Shown: positions 40,462 through 50,740 of the stretch, in pieces | Numbering within the stretch: position 1 is the stretch's first letter | Layout of the letters: every line of letters starts with the position of its first letter | Origin: Aporrectodea caliginosa | Taxonomy: Eukaryota; Annelida; Clitellata; Crassiclitellata; Lumbricidae | Length of the DNA stretch: 64,000 bases | Assembly: GCA_020284085.1 (NCBI GenBank) | Contig: JACEVL010000105.1 | Location: 287,001 to 351,000 of the forward strand | Direction of reading: 5' to 3' | The notes under the pieces: model-generated | What the model saw: only the letters and a program-made list of their open reading frames with translations | The model's database searches: none | What the model was told of the DNA's origin: nothing | Translations under genes and position numbers: made by a program

Positions 40462-40945
40462 ATGCAAAATATATTATGATTATCCATCGCTTCTCAATCC
40501 CCAGATGTCACTAAGCAATAGATGATACAATGTTCGTCTTAGACACCTTTAACACTCATTCCTCCGATGCTATAAATAAAGCCCATGCGTTCAATCGCTA
40601 GACCATTATTTGTCATATCGTGTAAGGTCGAGGTGAACGGCAATTTACGGCCACAAAATGGTGATAAAGACCAGAAAAACTGCGTAACATCGGGTGTTGC
40701 CAGTCCGAAGGCTGGATTGTTAAGGAGGGCGACGCTATTTATCTGTCGATGTCAACGGACCTTGCTGGTCACAGGATGTCTCCACACAACGCAAAACCCA
40801 CCTACCATAGAGAAGTGAAAGTCCGAAGGCTATATTCAAAGGAAGACGATAATCAGCTTCGTTATGACACAGCGTCGTTAAATCGAAATTGCAGCCTTAT
40901 AAGACGTGCTTCAATCTGCACAATGGTTTCTATAGTTATGTGATG
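40462..40945 (+). repeat. Modular unit: tail, M1, M3, M4-like, M2
   Basis: Tail at 40535, M1 at 40623 (GGTAAGGTCGAGGTGAACGG), GGAGGGCGACGCTATTTATC at 40723, core TCGATGTCAACGGACCTTGC at 40746 and CAGCGTCGTTAAATCG at 40868. Colinear with 51016-51570. Confidence 0.65.
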
Positions 40946-40949
40946 CGCT

Positions 40950-41330
40950 CATCCCAAAGCATCTGGTTCAAATCCCAAGAAGAGCTTAAGCTTAAGCTGA
41001 GAGTCAGCCATGAATGATGTTTTAGCGGTTTCAAATTTCTTGACTTCAGCACCTAAGGGCGGGTGGCCAGTCCTCTGCCTCGCCGTCTGATCATGCTGCC
41101 AATAGCGTACGGCTAGATTACTCATTATAGCGGACTTCGCTAGAAAGCGCAAGCAGCCCAAATCTCGTACCAAATTTCTGCCCCGCCTGGGATTTGAACC
41201 CTAGACCTCTCGATTGTCAGTCCATCACGCTCACCACTGGACTCTCAAGTGCTGAAGTTACTGATGGCTACCTAATGAAATCTTAAACTTAATGTATCAG
41301 GACATTTAATTTAGCGCATTTTTTAGTCAA
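40950..41330 (-). repeat. SINE-F, near full length, minus strand
   Basis: Contains the tRNA-like head (GGTCTAGGGTTCAAATCCCA on the minus strand) and the leader GTAGCCATCAGTAACTTCAG, confirming that the leader belongs to the family. Confidence 0.75.
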
Positions 41331-41830
41331 CATCGAATCGACTGGTTGGTAAGATGACCAGTCTCTGTTAACGTAGTCGAGATATGAGACAAGAGATTTC
41401 GTTTAATGACTCCTCTGAAACGACTCAGCGCTCGTGAATAAGCTGGTGCCCTGCGCTTAGCTTCTGAGTGGCACTTTAGTAATTTCGAGTTCGCGATTAG
41501 TAACAAGCATTGTTTAACTGTTACATTTGAATAACAGAACCTTTCAATTTGACTTCACCCTACGATAATTTCGGTCCGAATTAATTCGGCGACGAAACGC
41601 GGTTTCATTATTTATATAGCTGGCAATGAACGTTTTAAAGGTGTTTAATAAGGACACTGTCGCATCATGCATTGTAGAGCGAAATCTTACGTTTACAGTG
41701 TAATAAATGCGATCACTTACCATCGATGGAGGCAGACACCCATCTTGAACAACCGCTCTTCTGCCTTTTCTTTTGGGGCGAATATCACACACTTAAGAGA
41801 TAATTATGTAGAATTATTTTTGACTAGCCA
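41331..41830 (-). repeat. Core fragments, no gene
   Basis: AGACACC-tail relative at 41630-41665 and core remnants near 41365 and 41700. 41740-41800 (CTTCTG..TTTCTTTTGGGGCGAATATCA) resembles 52070-52105, where it follows the SANS-like exon 1 piece. Confidence 0.5.
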
Positions 41831-41959
41831 GTTCAATTATGATTGAAAACAGTTATTTGTTCCCGATAATCACCAGTTTAGCTGATAATTGATTACAAAA
41901 CTATAGTTTAGCTCACAATTTATGTTATGTAATTGATTTTGCGACTTGAAAGTAAAAAT

Positions 41960-42031
41960 ATGTATTTGGGTATGTCATACCCCACCTCACCTCAAACGTT
42001 CCAATGCTTCACCTCACTTACAAAGGGTTAA
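41960..42031. mobile_element. Orphan piggyBac-like right end
   Basis: Ends ...CCTCACTTACAAAGGG|TTAA at 42028. Internal GTCATACCCCACCTCACCTC matches, reversed, the left end at 44429. No matching left TIR upstream in the window. Confidence 0.6.
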
Positions 42032-42190
42032 ACCTCTGTTGGTTCAAAGGTTCACTCCTCGTCACAGCACACCCTCCAGACGTCAATAGACCAGTTCCAT
42101 CACTCGCCGCCAGGTGGAGACACTTCATGATCAGTTTCTGTCGAATCGTCTACTGTATTTTCTGATTTTGACCTCGTATTGATGGGACAC

Positions 42191-43600
42191 GGTGGAAGTT
42201 TGGTTGAGTGGTTGCCTTGTAACGCGAAGAGCAAGGGTTCAGTTGAAGGATTTATGGGACACTGAAGGCAATTGGTTAGAACACTCGCACTGTAACGCGA
42301 AGAGTTCCTGTTTGATCCTCCTCCTCTGAGATAGTTACTGTGAAGGGAATTTGAGCAAATCCTTCACTCAAAGTTGTTCAGTGCCAAAGGATGATGCTTC
42401 GTCATTAAACAGTGGCGTCAACTATAAATACACAAATATATTGTGATCATTCGTCGCGCGCCAATCCTAAGACGTCATTAAATAATGGATAATACGATGC
42501 TCGCCTTAAACACCTTTAACAACCATTCTTCACAATCTTAAATAAAGCCAATAGCTTAATCACGATGTTTGAAATCTTGTTAATAATAATCTCTTCTTTA
42601 TTGAAGCGCCTGACAAACGCACTGCGCTGTACATTTACATGTTATGCAATTTAAATCTTAACTACTAACTGTAACTAACAGAACAGACAGCCTGCAATAC
42701 AACGTCGCTAATAGCAGCCTACAAAGCATATCCGCCCAACGGGGGCTCGAACTCGGTACCTCTCGCTCTCCATGCCAGCTACATTCACAGGGTAAGGTCG
42801 TCGTAAACGGTCCTTGGCGGCCACAAAATGATGATAACTGCGTACCAGTCCGAAGCCTTGAGATTGGAGGAGGGCCATGCTGATCATTTACGTTGCGACA
42901 CAGCGTCGTTAAACTACGTGTACATGAAAGCCATTGCCAGATCGTCCTGTAGTGTTAGTCTGAATCCTGCATGAAGGAGGGCGACGCTGATTATCTCTCT
43001 TATGACAGAGCGTCGTTAAATAGGAACTAAGCCACGGATGGAAAGCTATTTAATTGGAAAATAAGTTAAGGGTCGATGTAATTGGCCTTAGCGACCACGA
43101 AATGACATTAAGCTATTAACTGATACAGTGATCATTTTAGATACCTTTGAAACGCTTCCTACGGCCGCTATAAATTCACGCAATGCGTTTAGTTGCTAGA
43201 GAGAACCATCCCTAGAAAACATTAAGTTACGTCGAAGTTAACGGTCCTTAGAGACCACAAAATGATGATGAAGTTTGGGAAAACTGCCTACCATCTGTTG
43301 GCACCTTCCGAAGGCTGCAATAAATGAGGAGTGCTATGTTGATCATTTACTTTGTTACCCAGCGTCGTTAAACTACGTATATATATGGAAGAGACCCTCG
43401 GCCAATGCCATATCCTCCGGTGGTGTCCGTCTGAATCTTGCATGAAGGAGGGCGACGCTGATTATCTCTCATGTATTACAGAGCTATTTAATTGGAAAAT
43501 AACTGAAGGGTAATTCGATTTGGCGACCACAAAATGTGGTTAAGCTACTAACTGATATAGTGATCGTCTTAGACACCTCTAAAATACTTCTTCAGTAGCT
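42191..43600 (+). repeat. Long modular array: SINE-E, tail, then two M1-M4 units
   Basis: SINE-E with two adjacent tRNA-like heads (42195-42330), tail at 42500, M1 at 42792, M2 at 42868, M3 at 42975, M4 at 43071, tail at 43138, M1 at 43229, M2 at 43330, M3 at 43447, M4 at about 43505, tail at 43570. The unit period is 437 bp (42792 to 43229). SINE-C interrupts at 42583-42780. The best direct evidence for a higher-order repeat. Confidence 0.8.
42583..42780 (-). repeat. SINE-C copy, minus strand
   Basis: Same plus-strand signature as 40222-40458, with GGGGGCTCGAACTCGGTACC near 42747; the acceptor-side end is lost. Confidence 0.8.
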
Positions 43601-43764
43601 AAGGATTAAACGCATTGGCGCCGACAAAGATTAGTTTTTGGCATATTACAGCTACAGCATTTTAAATGGCAATGTAGAGGGATTTGCATTATTGATAAAA
43701 TTTGTTGCATTCGTGCTCAAGGTGTCCAAGGGCAATAACTTTGACCCTAAACTTATAATAATAT

Positions 43765-44048
43765 TTTCGAGGCAGGCAGGCAGGCGTCGACCCTAGGGGA
43801 TGATACTCGTTAGCCTGTCAGAGCTCGAGTTCCTGCCGTCCGTCCGTCACTCCCTCCCTCATTTCGTCCATCTTTGTCCCTTTTGTCGCCGCTGGCCAAG
43901 TGGTTTGTCGAGGTATGTCGGTATGCGTTACAGGTGTGTTGACTTCATTAAACAGATAAAAGATAGGCAGGCAGATGCCGAACCCAAGTGGCTCGTAAGA
44001 GGCATGTTGTCTTCAAGACAGGCAGTCAGGCAGGCAGGCAGGCAGACA

Positions 44049-44079
<31 letters not shown>

Positions 44080-44243
44080 GTCGCCCCTAGGGGATGATAC
44101 TCGTCAGCCTGTCAGAGCTCGAGTTCCTGCCGTCCGTCCGTCACTCCCTCCCTCATTTCGTCCATCTTCGTCCCTTTAGTCGCCGCTAGCCAAAGGCTCG
44201 TCGAGGTATGCGTTACAGGAAGGTTGACTTCATTAAACAGATT
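43765..44243 (+). repeat. 292-bp tandem duplication with GGCA repeats
   Basis: CCCTAGGGGATGATACTCGT occurs at 43790 and 44082, followed by TCAGAGCTCGAGTTCCTGCC, CGTCCGTCCGTCACTCCC and a shared 3' part. Each copy is preceded by (GGCA)n; the array before copy 2 is longer (44022-44078). Confidence 0.9.
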
Positions 44244-44289
44244 GCTCCTCTATTATAATTATTATTAATTTTAATCCGTAATCATTGTT

Positions 44290-44365
44290 TCGGTAAAACA
44301 GCGTCTTAACAGAGATGAATAGTGTCGCCCTCCTTAAAAATCCAGGGTTCGGACTGGCACCACCG
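44290..44365 (-). repeat. M3 module
   Basis: GTGTCGCCCTCCTTAAAAAT, CCAGGGTTCGGACTGGCACC; minus strand. Confidence 0.6.
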
Positions 44366-44424
44366 GATGACAGAGAAGTTTTCCATTGTTTATCACCATT
44401 TGGTTGCCGTCAAGGGCCTTCTCT

Positions 44425-44840
44425 TTAACCCTTTGGAGGTGAGGTGGGGTATGACACACCCCACAGCTATTATACGCTGCGTTTTCTACGGAAAAAGTGG
44501 AACCAGCTTGGATTATTTTTGTCTACCTTAGTGAGTGTGAAATACGGACACTTTAGAACAATTTAGGGTACTTTTGAACGCAAATTGTTTTATTTTGTGT
44601 CATATTCAAGTGAAATTATAATTTTTCGTATAGGCCTACCTGATGATTTTAATGCATTAAAAAAGTAACGGCTCAGTGCAGAAAAAATGGGCGATAATAG
44701 AAGATATTGCAGATATTAGATTTGCAGTTTTGCATCGATGCAAAATTGATCCATTATTACGAATATTATGTCACGTGTTAGCAAAGTTAAGCAAACGTTA
44801 CATGTTTCAAGGGCCACGAAAAACATTTATTTGAACTCGA
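44425..44840. mobile_element. Orphan piggyBac-like left end
   Basis: TTAA at 44425-44428, then CCCTTTGGAGGTGAGGTGGG and GTATGACACACCCC. No right end with TTAA is found downstream, so the element is broken; the right limit is arbitrary. No transposase frame seen. Confidence 0.55.
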
Positions 44841-44957
44841 GAGCCAGACAGACAGACAGACTTTTTGTTTTGACAGAGAGTGAGAGAGAGAGTAAGATAG
44901 AGACTGTCTGTCTCTTACACTCTCTGCATCTGTCTCTGTATCTTACTCTCTCGCGCA
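44838..44957. repeat. CAGA repeat and GA/TC hairpin
   Basis: (CAGA)n at 44845-44861, then GAGAGAGAGAGTAAGATAGA whose reverse complement relatives lie at 44930-44953 (GTATCTTACTCTCTC). It can form an imperfect stem of about 15-30 bp. Confidence 0.7.
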
Positions 44958-45635
44958 AATGATACTTTTTATCTATAAAATATATTCAATACGTGACCTT
45001 CGACCGAGTAGGGTCGACCGCATTCCCCCGGGTGATATGAGGGCGATGTCGATGTCCTCACGACGTAAGGCCAATAGACTAACGATCGTTTGGACTTGTT
45101 CTAGCCTTCTAGGTAGCGAATCCGTGGTTGAAGCCACAGTCTATAATAATTAAAACGGCATAGGTGGAATCCCATGTATCGAAATCCCATTGGACAAGAA
45201 TGTACATGTAGTGCAATGGAATGCAAAGTAATGTTCCGTAAATGCTCCTAAATTTCTCAGCTCCATTCAATCGCCACTTTCTAATGATCAAGCATCAATC
45301 GATGTCGCCAAACAATCGTGAGTTAAGGACATGCATGATGTTATGTACCTCCTCCGTTTATGTGTTTCTAGGTATGTATGAATATCTAGTCATAATGTGT
45401 ATGTTCATGTACGTGTGTTTGTATGTGTCTGTATATGCAATTATGTGTATGTATGTGTATTTATGTATATATTTATCTCCATTGTCTTCAGATAAGAAAT
45501 CTTCAGTTAAGAAATTTTTCTCCATTTGCGCAACGCCTCTTTGGAACCTCACAAAGGCAATGACTCTCTATAATCCACATAAATCTTTCGATAGAGAGGT
45601 CGACTTAAATTAAACGTCTCATCAGTTAGCTAGAT
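44958..45635. other. Unclassified sequence
   Basis: Only a GTATGT-rich simple stretch (45370-45475) and a short core-like GATGTCGCC near 45303. No gene recognised. Confidence 0.5.
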
Positions 45636-45974
45636 CAGTGCTTCCCAAACTTTTCAGTGTCACGTACCGGCAGGAATTTTCCCACTGCAGAAGGACCGGT
45701 GGCAAATTTATTAATCATTCCTCTTTTTCGTTTTCGATCACCTAAATTTCTCAAAATGTATTAAAATTTATTTAAATGAATGTTTAGCCAATTCTATGAC
45801 TCTATTGCCTTCTAAATGCTAAGTGTTTTTTATGACTTTTCAAAATATGATAGCCATTTCTTGATATCTAGAGTTCTAGACAATTTGACCAGTCTCTTGC
45901 CTCACTTTGCGGACCGGCAACTGAAGGCACGCGTACCGGCACCGGACTGCTGACCACCACTTTGGGAAGCACTG
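45636..45974. mobile_element. hAT-type MITE, 339 bp
   Basis: Inverted ends CAGTGCTTCCCAAA / TTTGGGAAGCACTG and an exact 8-bp target duplication AGCTAGAT (45628-45635, 45975-45982). Inside are CACGTACCGGCAGGAA and GGACCGGCAACTG segments but no frame of note. Perfect duplication suggests a fairly recent insertion. Confidence 0.93.
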
Positions 45975-46214
45975 AGCTAGATGACAATAAACTATCAATA
46001 AAAATAATGCGCTCTTTAGACCCCTTTATTACGCCATCGATCGACCTAATAAGAAAATTGCTCAATTGCGTTCTATCAATTAATTCTTCCCATATGTCCA
46101 GTATGCTGAATAGACAGTGAGGTCGAAGTCAACGACCCTGGAATTCGCAAATTTTAACTAAACAATGGATACCATCCTCCCAGCAACCGAGATGGGTTCC
46201 ATCGTATTTTTATG

Positions 46215-47035
46215 GTATACGGACATTTGAACGGCGGTCAATTGAACGGACGACACTTGAACGGCGACACTTTAACGGGAGACAATAGAACTGGCCGACA
46301 TTTTAACGACGGTCAATTGAACGGCCACTTTATAATTATTACCGGGACGACTCATGGACAATTCCCAAGGTGCGGCGTTGTATATACTCTGTATACTCTG
46401 CATTGTGTACTCCTTTTATACTACTCAAGGAATCTATAATATTATTACAATGGTCCTTGTATACTACTTAAGGGCGTAGGCGTATACTGAATGTTGAGTG
46501 GGAGTTCTTTTAGTGAGGCGGAATTTTAGCGGGACGTTGGACTAGAAGTGTGGAAATAATTTCAAATTTTAGACCATGGCGTTAGTGTATGGATCTAGCA
46601 CAAAAGGTAAACCAACGCTGATACATCATAATTTTGAGTATACTTGAAAAAAATACATGAATGGAAGGATATCTGGCGATGTCAAATGTACAAACGATTC
46701 AAATGCAAGGCACGATTTGTGACATCAGACGACCAGGTAGTCTGCGAACCACAAGTTGAACATACACATTCTGGAAACGACGAAGCATCGCTGGCACGGA
46801 AGGCCATAGGAGAAATGAAAGAATGTATCAGCAATTCACGTCAACGCCAAGTTCTTCACAAGCTGCTGTGAAGGAACGATTAAATTTTAGTAACTTTCTG
46901 GATAAATGTTCACCGTCACCTGTTAGGCAACTGTCCGACCGTTCAATAGTCGCACCGGTCATCTGATACACCGTTCTACAGTCGCCGTTCAAATGTCGCC
47001 CGTTCTTTTGACGCCCGTTCATATGTCGCCCAACC
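46215..47035 (+). mobile_element. MULE-type element with FLYWCH remnant
   Basis: 821 bp with arms of tandem, inverted 14-16 bp units (GTTCAATTGACCG / ACATTTGAACGGCG at the left; CCGTTCAAATGTCGCCCGTT at the right). Flanking 9-mers ATTTTTATG and ATTTTTATA differ at one base, consistent with a 9-bp MULE duplication. The encoded FLYWCH piece supports a MULE with a FLYWCH-fused transposase. The catalytic part is absent. Confidence 0.8.
46576..46871 (+). pseudogene. FLYWCH zinc-finger domain, frameshifted
   Basis: FLYWCH fingers bind DNA and often form the N-terminus of animal MULE transposases. From the ATG at 46576 the frame reads STKGKPTLIHHNFEYT and then meets TGA at 46645. One base back, next to a run of seven A, it continues HEWKDIWRCQMYKRFKCKAR with the C-X(8)-C pair of the finger, then EPQVEHTHSG with the two His, and stops at 46869. 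A single indel at the A run explains the break. No MULE DDE domain follows. The domain lies centrally between the TIR arrays. Confidence 0.85.
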
Positions 47036-47060
47036 ATTTTTATATGGGTATTGACATCCG

Positions 47061-47310
47061 TTTACGTTGCAACTGGCAACCTAGGTGCGTTATGGTCTAA
47101 TGGTTAACATGCTGTTATATCAACTGAGATGTCGGGGGCTAAAACCTTCTGTTTTGAAACTGATGATATTCCTGTTCTTACAGGCAATTGAAATCGCTAT
47201 AGTTACCGCTGGTTACATGGATTTGCGCTAAATAAATTACCTTAAGAATAAATAATAAAGCACTGTCTTAAAATGCTGGACATTAATTTTAATAAATATC
47301 GTGTCCGAGA
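47061..47310 (+). repeat. SINE-D copy, plus strand
   Basis: Head GGTGCGTTATGGTCTAATGG with decayed B box (GTCGGGGGCTAAAACC), body ATTCCTGTTCTTACAGGCAA, GCGCTAAATAAATTACC and end AAAATGCTGGACATTAATTT. It begins 25 bp beyond the MULE. Confidence 0.75.
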
Positions 47311-47547
47311 ATCTTGTGAGATGATTAGGACGACGTGCGCAGCTCAAGAGGTCATTAGATGGCGTTAACGCGGGACAAAATTATTTAGTGCTCTCCTTAG
47401 ACACCTTGAAAACGACTTTGATGGACCGTATCAATTCGTCAGTTTGGCTTAATCAGCAATAGAGTCTAGATCATTGTGAGTAGACAGAAATCCATTTGTG
47501 TGCCGTCGTATATTTATGGGCATGGTGAAACGGTATTAATTCCCTTT

Positions 47548-47760
47548 TTGAGTTGTGACCGAGATGCGCTATGGCCTAGTCACTCTAGTTGTTTAAGCGC
47601 TGGAATATAAAACGAGAGATCGGTGTTCAAACCTACTGTTTGCCTACATATGATATTTCTGTTCTTCTTCTCTAAGTTCTCTGCCCTTCGGCAGGTTCCA
47701 ACTTCCAATAACGCCACTCTTCTCTGTGCTGTTCTTAATTAATCTTAAAATCACTATGGT
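47548..47760 (+). repeat. SINE-D copy, partial
   Basis: GAGATGCGCTATGGCCTAGT, GATCGGTGTTCAAACC, GATATTTCTGTTCTTCTTCT; the 3' half has degenerated. Confidence 0.6.
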
Positions 47761-47769
47761 AACAGCACA

Positions 47770-48300
47770 GAGTTAATGCTCTATTAATGCTCTACTTATA
47801 CGCCTTTAAACAGTTGAGGAGCGCGATTCTATTGGTCTTTGTCATCACACAGAGTCGTTAAACTGAAGCTACTACTACAACATTGATAGATCTTTACATA
47901 CCCAGTTCAGCAATGTACAGCGACGTTTGACGTCAACGGCTCTAATATGCTCAACGATTAGCTATGCAGTTGATACTATCCTCCGAAGCAACCCAGTCGG
48001 CTGTCATCGGATTAACATCCGTTCTAACCAGAAACCGGTTTCGATATGGTCTGCTGGTTATCGTGCTTGAATATTAACCGAGAGCTCTAGGGATCATGTC
48101 CAATGTTTTGAAGTTGCTAGGCTTTCTCTTCAGGAAAGGATTTTGTCAAATTCTGGCTCATAGTTTATAAAAAAAGTGATTTCAAGATGACAGATGTTGT
48201 GAAACACTTGACAATGCAATGCTCTCCTTCGGCACCTTTAATACGCCTTCGCCCGATATCATGAATTCGTCAGTCGTTAGATCTGCGTTCAGTAGATGCA
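47770..48300. repeat. Core and SINE-D remnants, no gene
   Basis: M2/M3 piece at 47817-47880, core TTTGACGTCAACGGCTC at 47925, SINE-D head-like sequence at 48040-48120 and an AGACACC-tail relative at 48230. Confidence 0.5.
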
Positions 48301-48304
48301 AGAA

Positions 48305-48837
48305 TTAGTCTAGGCGCAAAAAATGGAAAATCCCGTGTAAGAAGCAAATCATGTTCATTTTTGGCAACATACTTTTTTACACTAATTCGACCCTGCTGAT
48401 TACGAAAATCGCTGTTGCCAAGCAAAAAGATGAAAGAATCACACAAATAAAACAATATTTCACTGAGTTATGACCATTTCCCCAGATTTTGACCTGAAAT
48501 TGCCATTTTTGACCTTGAAATAACCTTGGATCGTCTTTCATTAAGTAACCTTGTTTCTTACCACAGGTAGTCCTTATAAAGTCGAGAAAAAGCAGGAAAG
48601 AATTAGTCGAATTCAACCATTATTGGCTGAGATCTGGCCATTTTTCTCTGTATTTTGCTAGATTTTATATTTTCTGACCTTGAAATGACCTTCAGGTCAA
48701 AAATCCAGCATGGCAGCAGCGATTTCCGTATTCAGCAGGGTCGAATTAGTGTAAAAAAGTATGTTGCCAAAAATGAACATGACTTGCCGCTTACATCGCT
48801 TTTTTGACGACTTTTCAGCTCTGCGCGCCTAGACTAA
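48305..48837. mobile_element. Inverted-repeat element of about 530 bp
   Basis: Ends TTAGTCTAGGCGC / GCGCCTAGACTAA. Inner arms of about 60 bp are nearly perfect (ATGTTCATTTTTGGCAACAT, then TTTACACTAATTCGACCCTG). The centre has repeated TGACCTTGAAAT words. No target duplication is visible and there is no coding region, so the class is open. Confidence 0.75.
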
Positions 48838-48849
48838 CGCTTATGGGTT

Positions 48850-48970
48850 AAGTGTTTGTGTTTGCTATTTAACGACCACTGTGTGATAACAAAGATCATT
48901 AGCGTCGCCCTCCTTTTTTATCCAGGCTTGGGACTGGCACTGTCAGAAAGCGAACAGTGGCGGAGTTAAA
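48850..48970 (-). repeat. M2/M3 module, well preserved
   Basis: TTAACGACCACTGTGTGATA, AGCGTCGCCCTCC, CCAGGCTTGGGACTGGCACT, GTCAGAAAGCGAACAGTGGC; almost identical to 34280-34318 and 17145-17235. Confidence 0.75.
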
Positions 48971-49291
48971 ACGCAGAGAGCAATCGATATTAATTCTTTT
49001 TACAGTGTCAGAAACCTATTATAACGGGTGTCTATCGAATTTGCATGTGTATGTAGGAAAGGCATGAACATCGGTTATACCTCTATGTTTGAAAAAGTGT
49101 TAATAAACATCAACTAATTAACTAATCGGCGGTTAATTAAAACGTTTTACACGTATAGAATGTAGATGTCGACGCTAAGGGCCATCGGCTGCTAAGAAAT
49201 GAATAATACTGTGCTCGTCACAGACACCTTTAAAACGCATGCTTCGAAATCTATAAATTCATAAACTGTGTTCAAATCGTGTTGACATAAT

Positions 49292-49380
49292 GAGCTGTAT
49301 TATGCCAAAAACTAATCTTTGTCGGCGGCAACGGCCTATGTTGTCATAAGCTGCCGTTAAACTGTTGATCCATTCCAATC
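49292..49380 (+). repeat. 88-bp repeat copy
   Basis: Single copy, nearly identical to 13711-13798. Confidence 0.85.
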
Positions 49381-49694
49381 CAATCGTTATTATTAAAGAG
49401 AGGTCGACATGATAGGCTTTGACAGTAGAGAGTGACACGGGGACTTTCCTCGCGCTAACCGCGGTAAATTCCGCGGTAATGGGGACAACAATTGCGGTTT
49501 AACCGCGGTATGGGGTTTACTGTCGGAATAATACCGCGGTAATGGAGAATGAGCCGGCGATAAAACCACGGTAACGACAACTATTATAGTTCTAGAGTTT
49601 ATACAGCGTAATAATGAAGTATATAGTATACAGTAACTTACTTCTTTAGTTACGCCAACACACACGCATTGGTTTATGACACGATATATTGTAT

Positions 49695-50740
49695 TACCTG
49701 TTCAATTTGGGGTGCCACAGGGCTCTGTGCTGGGCCCACTACTATATATTTTGTTTACTGCTGACATTCCTCTTCTTTTTGCGAAACACTCTGCCTCTGG
49801 TCATCTCTTTGCTGACGATGTTCAAGCCTTTGTTCATGGTCCTCCTGTCAATCAACTTGTCCTCTCTCAATTCATTGAGTCTCTCTCCTCTGACCTTCAT
49901 TGCTGGATGTCATCCAACCGCCTTTCTCTCAATTCTGCTAAGACTCAGTTGATCTGGTTCGGCACCCGCCAACAGCTCCTTAAATTAGACTTTACCATTC
50001 TTGCTCAGCGGTTCCCCTTGTTTACCTTCTCTAATGGTGTTCGCGACCTGGGTGTTACTCTGGATAGTACTCTCTCATTTGCTGCCCACATATCTAACCT
50101 TTCTCGTTCTAGCTTCTATCATCTGAGACGTCTTCGAGCGATTAGGCGATCTGTTTCCTCCTCTATTTTCACTACTATGGTTCATGCATTCGTTTGCACA
50201 CGAATTGACTACTGCAATTCTCTACTTGCTGGTCTTCCGAAATGTCGGTTGTCTCCACTGCAATCAGTGCTGAATGCAGCTGCCCGCTTGATAGCCCGTC
50301 TTCCTCGCTTCTCTCACATTTCGACCTTCATGACTGAGCATTTACATTGGCTTTCCCTCATCGCCCGATTTCGGTTCAAAATTCTATTTCTTACATCCAG
50401 AGTGCTCTTAGGTCTGGCCCCTCGCTATCTTTGTGATTCAATTCGCCGACCCCTTTCGGCTGCCTCTGGTCGCTCACTCCGCTCCTTAGACCGGCATGAC
50501 CTTCTCGTACCTCGGTCGCGGACTGCTACTGCCCAGCATCGCGCTTATGCATCTGTTGGTCCTATGCTCTGGAATGACCTTCCCTCTACCATTCGATCTG
50601 TGATCTTAACTGGGGGTATTTCGGCCTCTTCTCGTTGTCTTAAGACGTTTCTTTTTTCGCAGAGTTCTTCGCACTGGGAGCGCTTCTGATTGGGTATTAC
50701 TGTGAGAAGCGCTTTATAAATTTCTAAATACAATACAATT
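49695..50740 (+). mobile_element. LINE-Q, 5' truncated non-LTR retrotransposon
   Basis: About 1 kb that starts inside the reverse-transcriptase frame (CAATTTGGGGTGCCACAGGG) and ends with GCGCTTTATAAATTTCTAAA followed by an ATACAATACA tail. Strong 5' truncation and an intact 3' tail are the mark of target-primed reverse transcription. Confidence 0.9.
49700..50689 (+). pseudogene. LINE-Q reverse transcriptase, C-terminal two thirds
   Basis: Open for more than 320 codons without a stop, the best kept coding stretch of the window. It has FGVPQGSVLGPLLY at the start, HLFADDVQAFVHG as catalytic box (FADD for YADD), SLNSAKTQLIWFG, then the typical CR1/L2 tail with RIDYCNSLLAGLP and GPMLWNDLPSTIRS, ending HWERF and TGA at 50687. 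The N-terminal RT fingers and endonuclease are cut off by 5' truncation. The ATG at 49676 lies in block B, so it is not the native start. Intact frame suggests recent insertion. Confidence 0.9.

Noticed and set aside
48305..48837. CRISPR-like or regulatory palindrome array
   Set aside because: Only one pair of inverted arms, no regular spacers; a eukaryotic inverted-repeat element explains it. No CRISPR array is present anywhere.
49676..49700. ATG at 49676 as start of the LINE-Q protein
   Set aside because: This ATG lies in block B sequence shared with 39.9 kb; the LINE joins downstream, so the frame extension is fortuitous.
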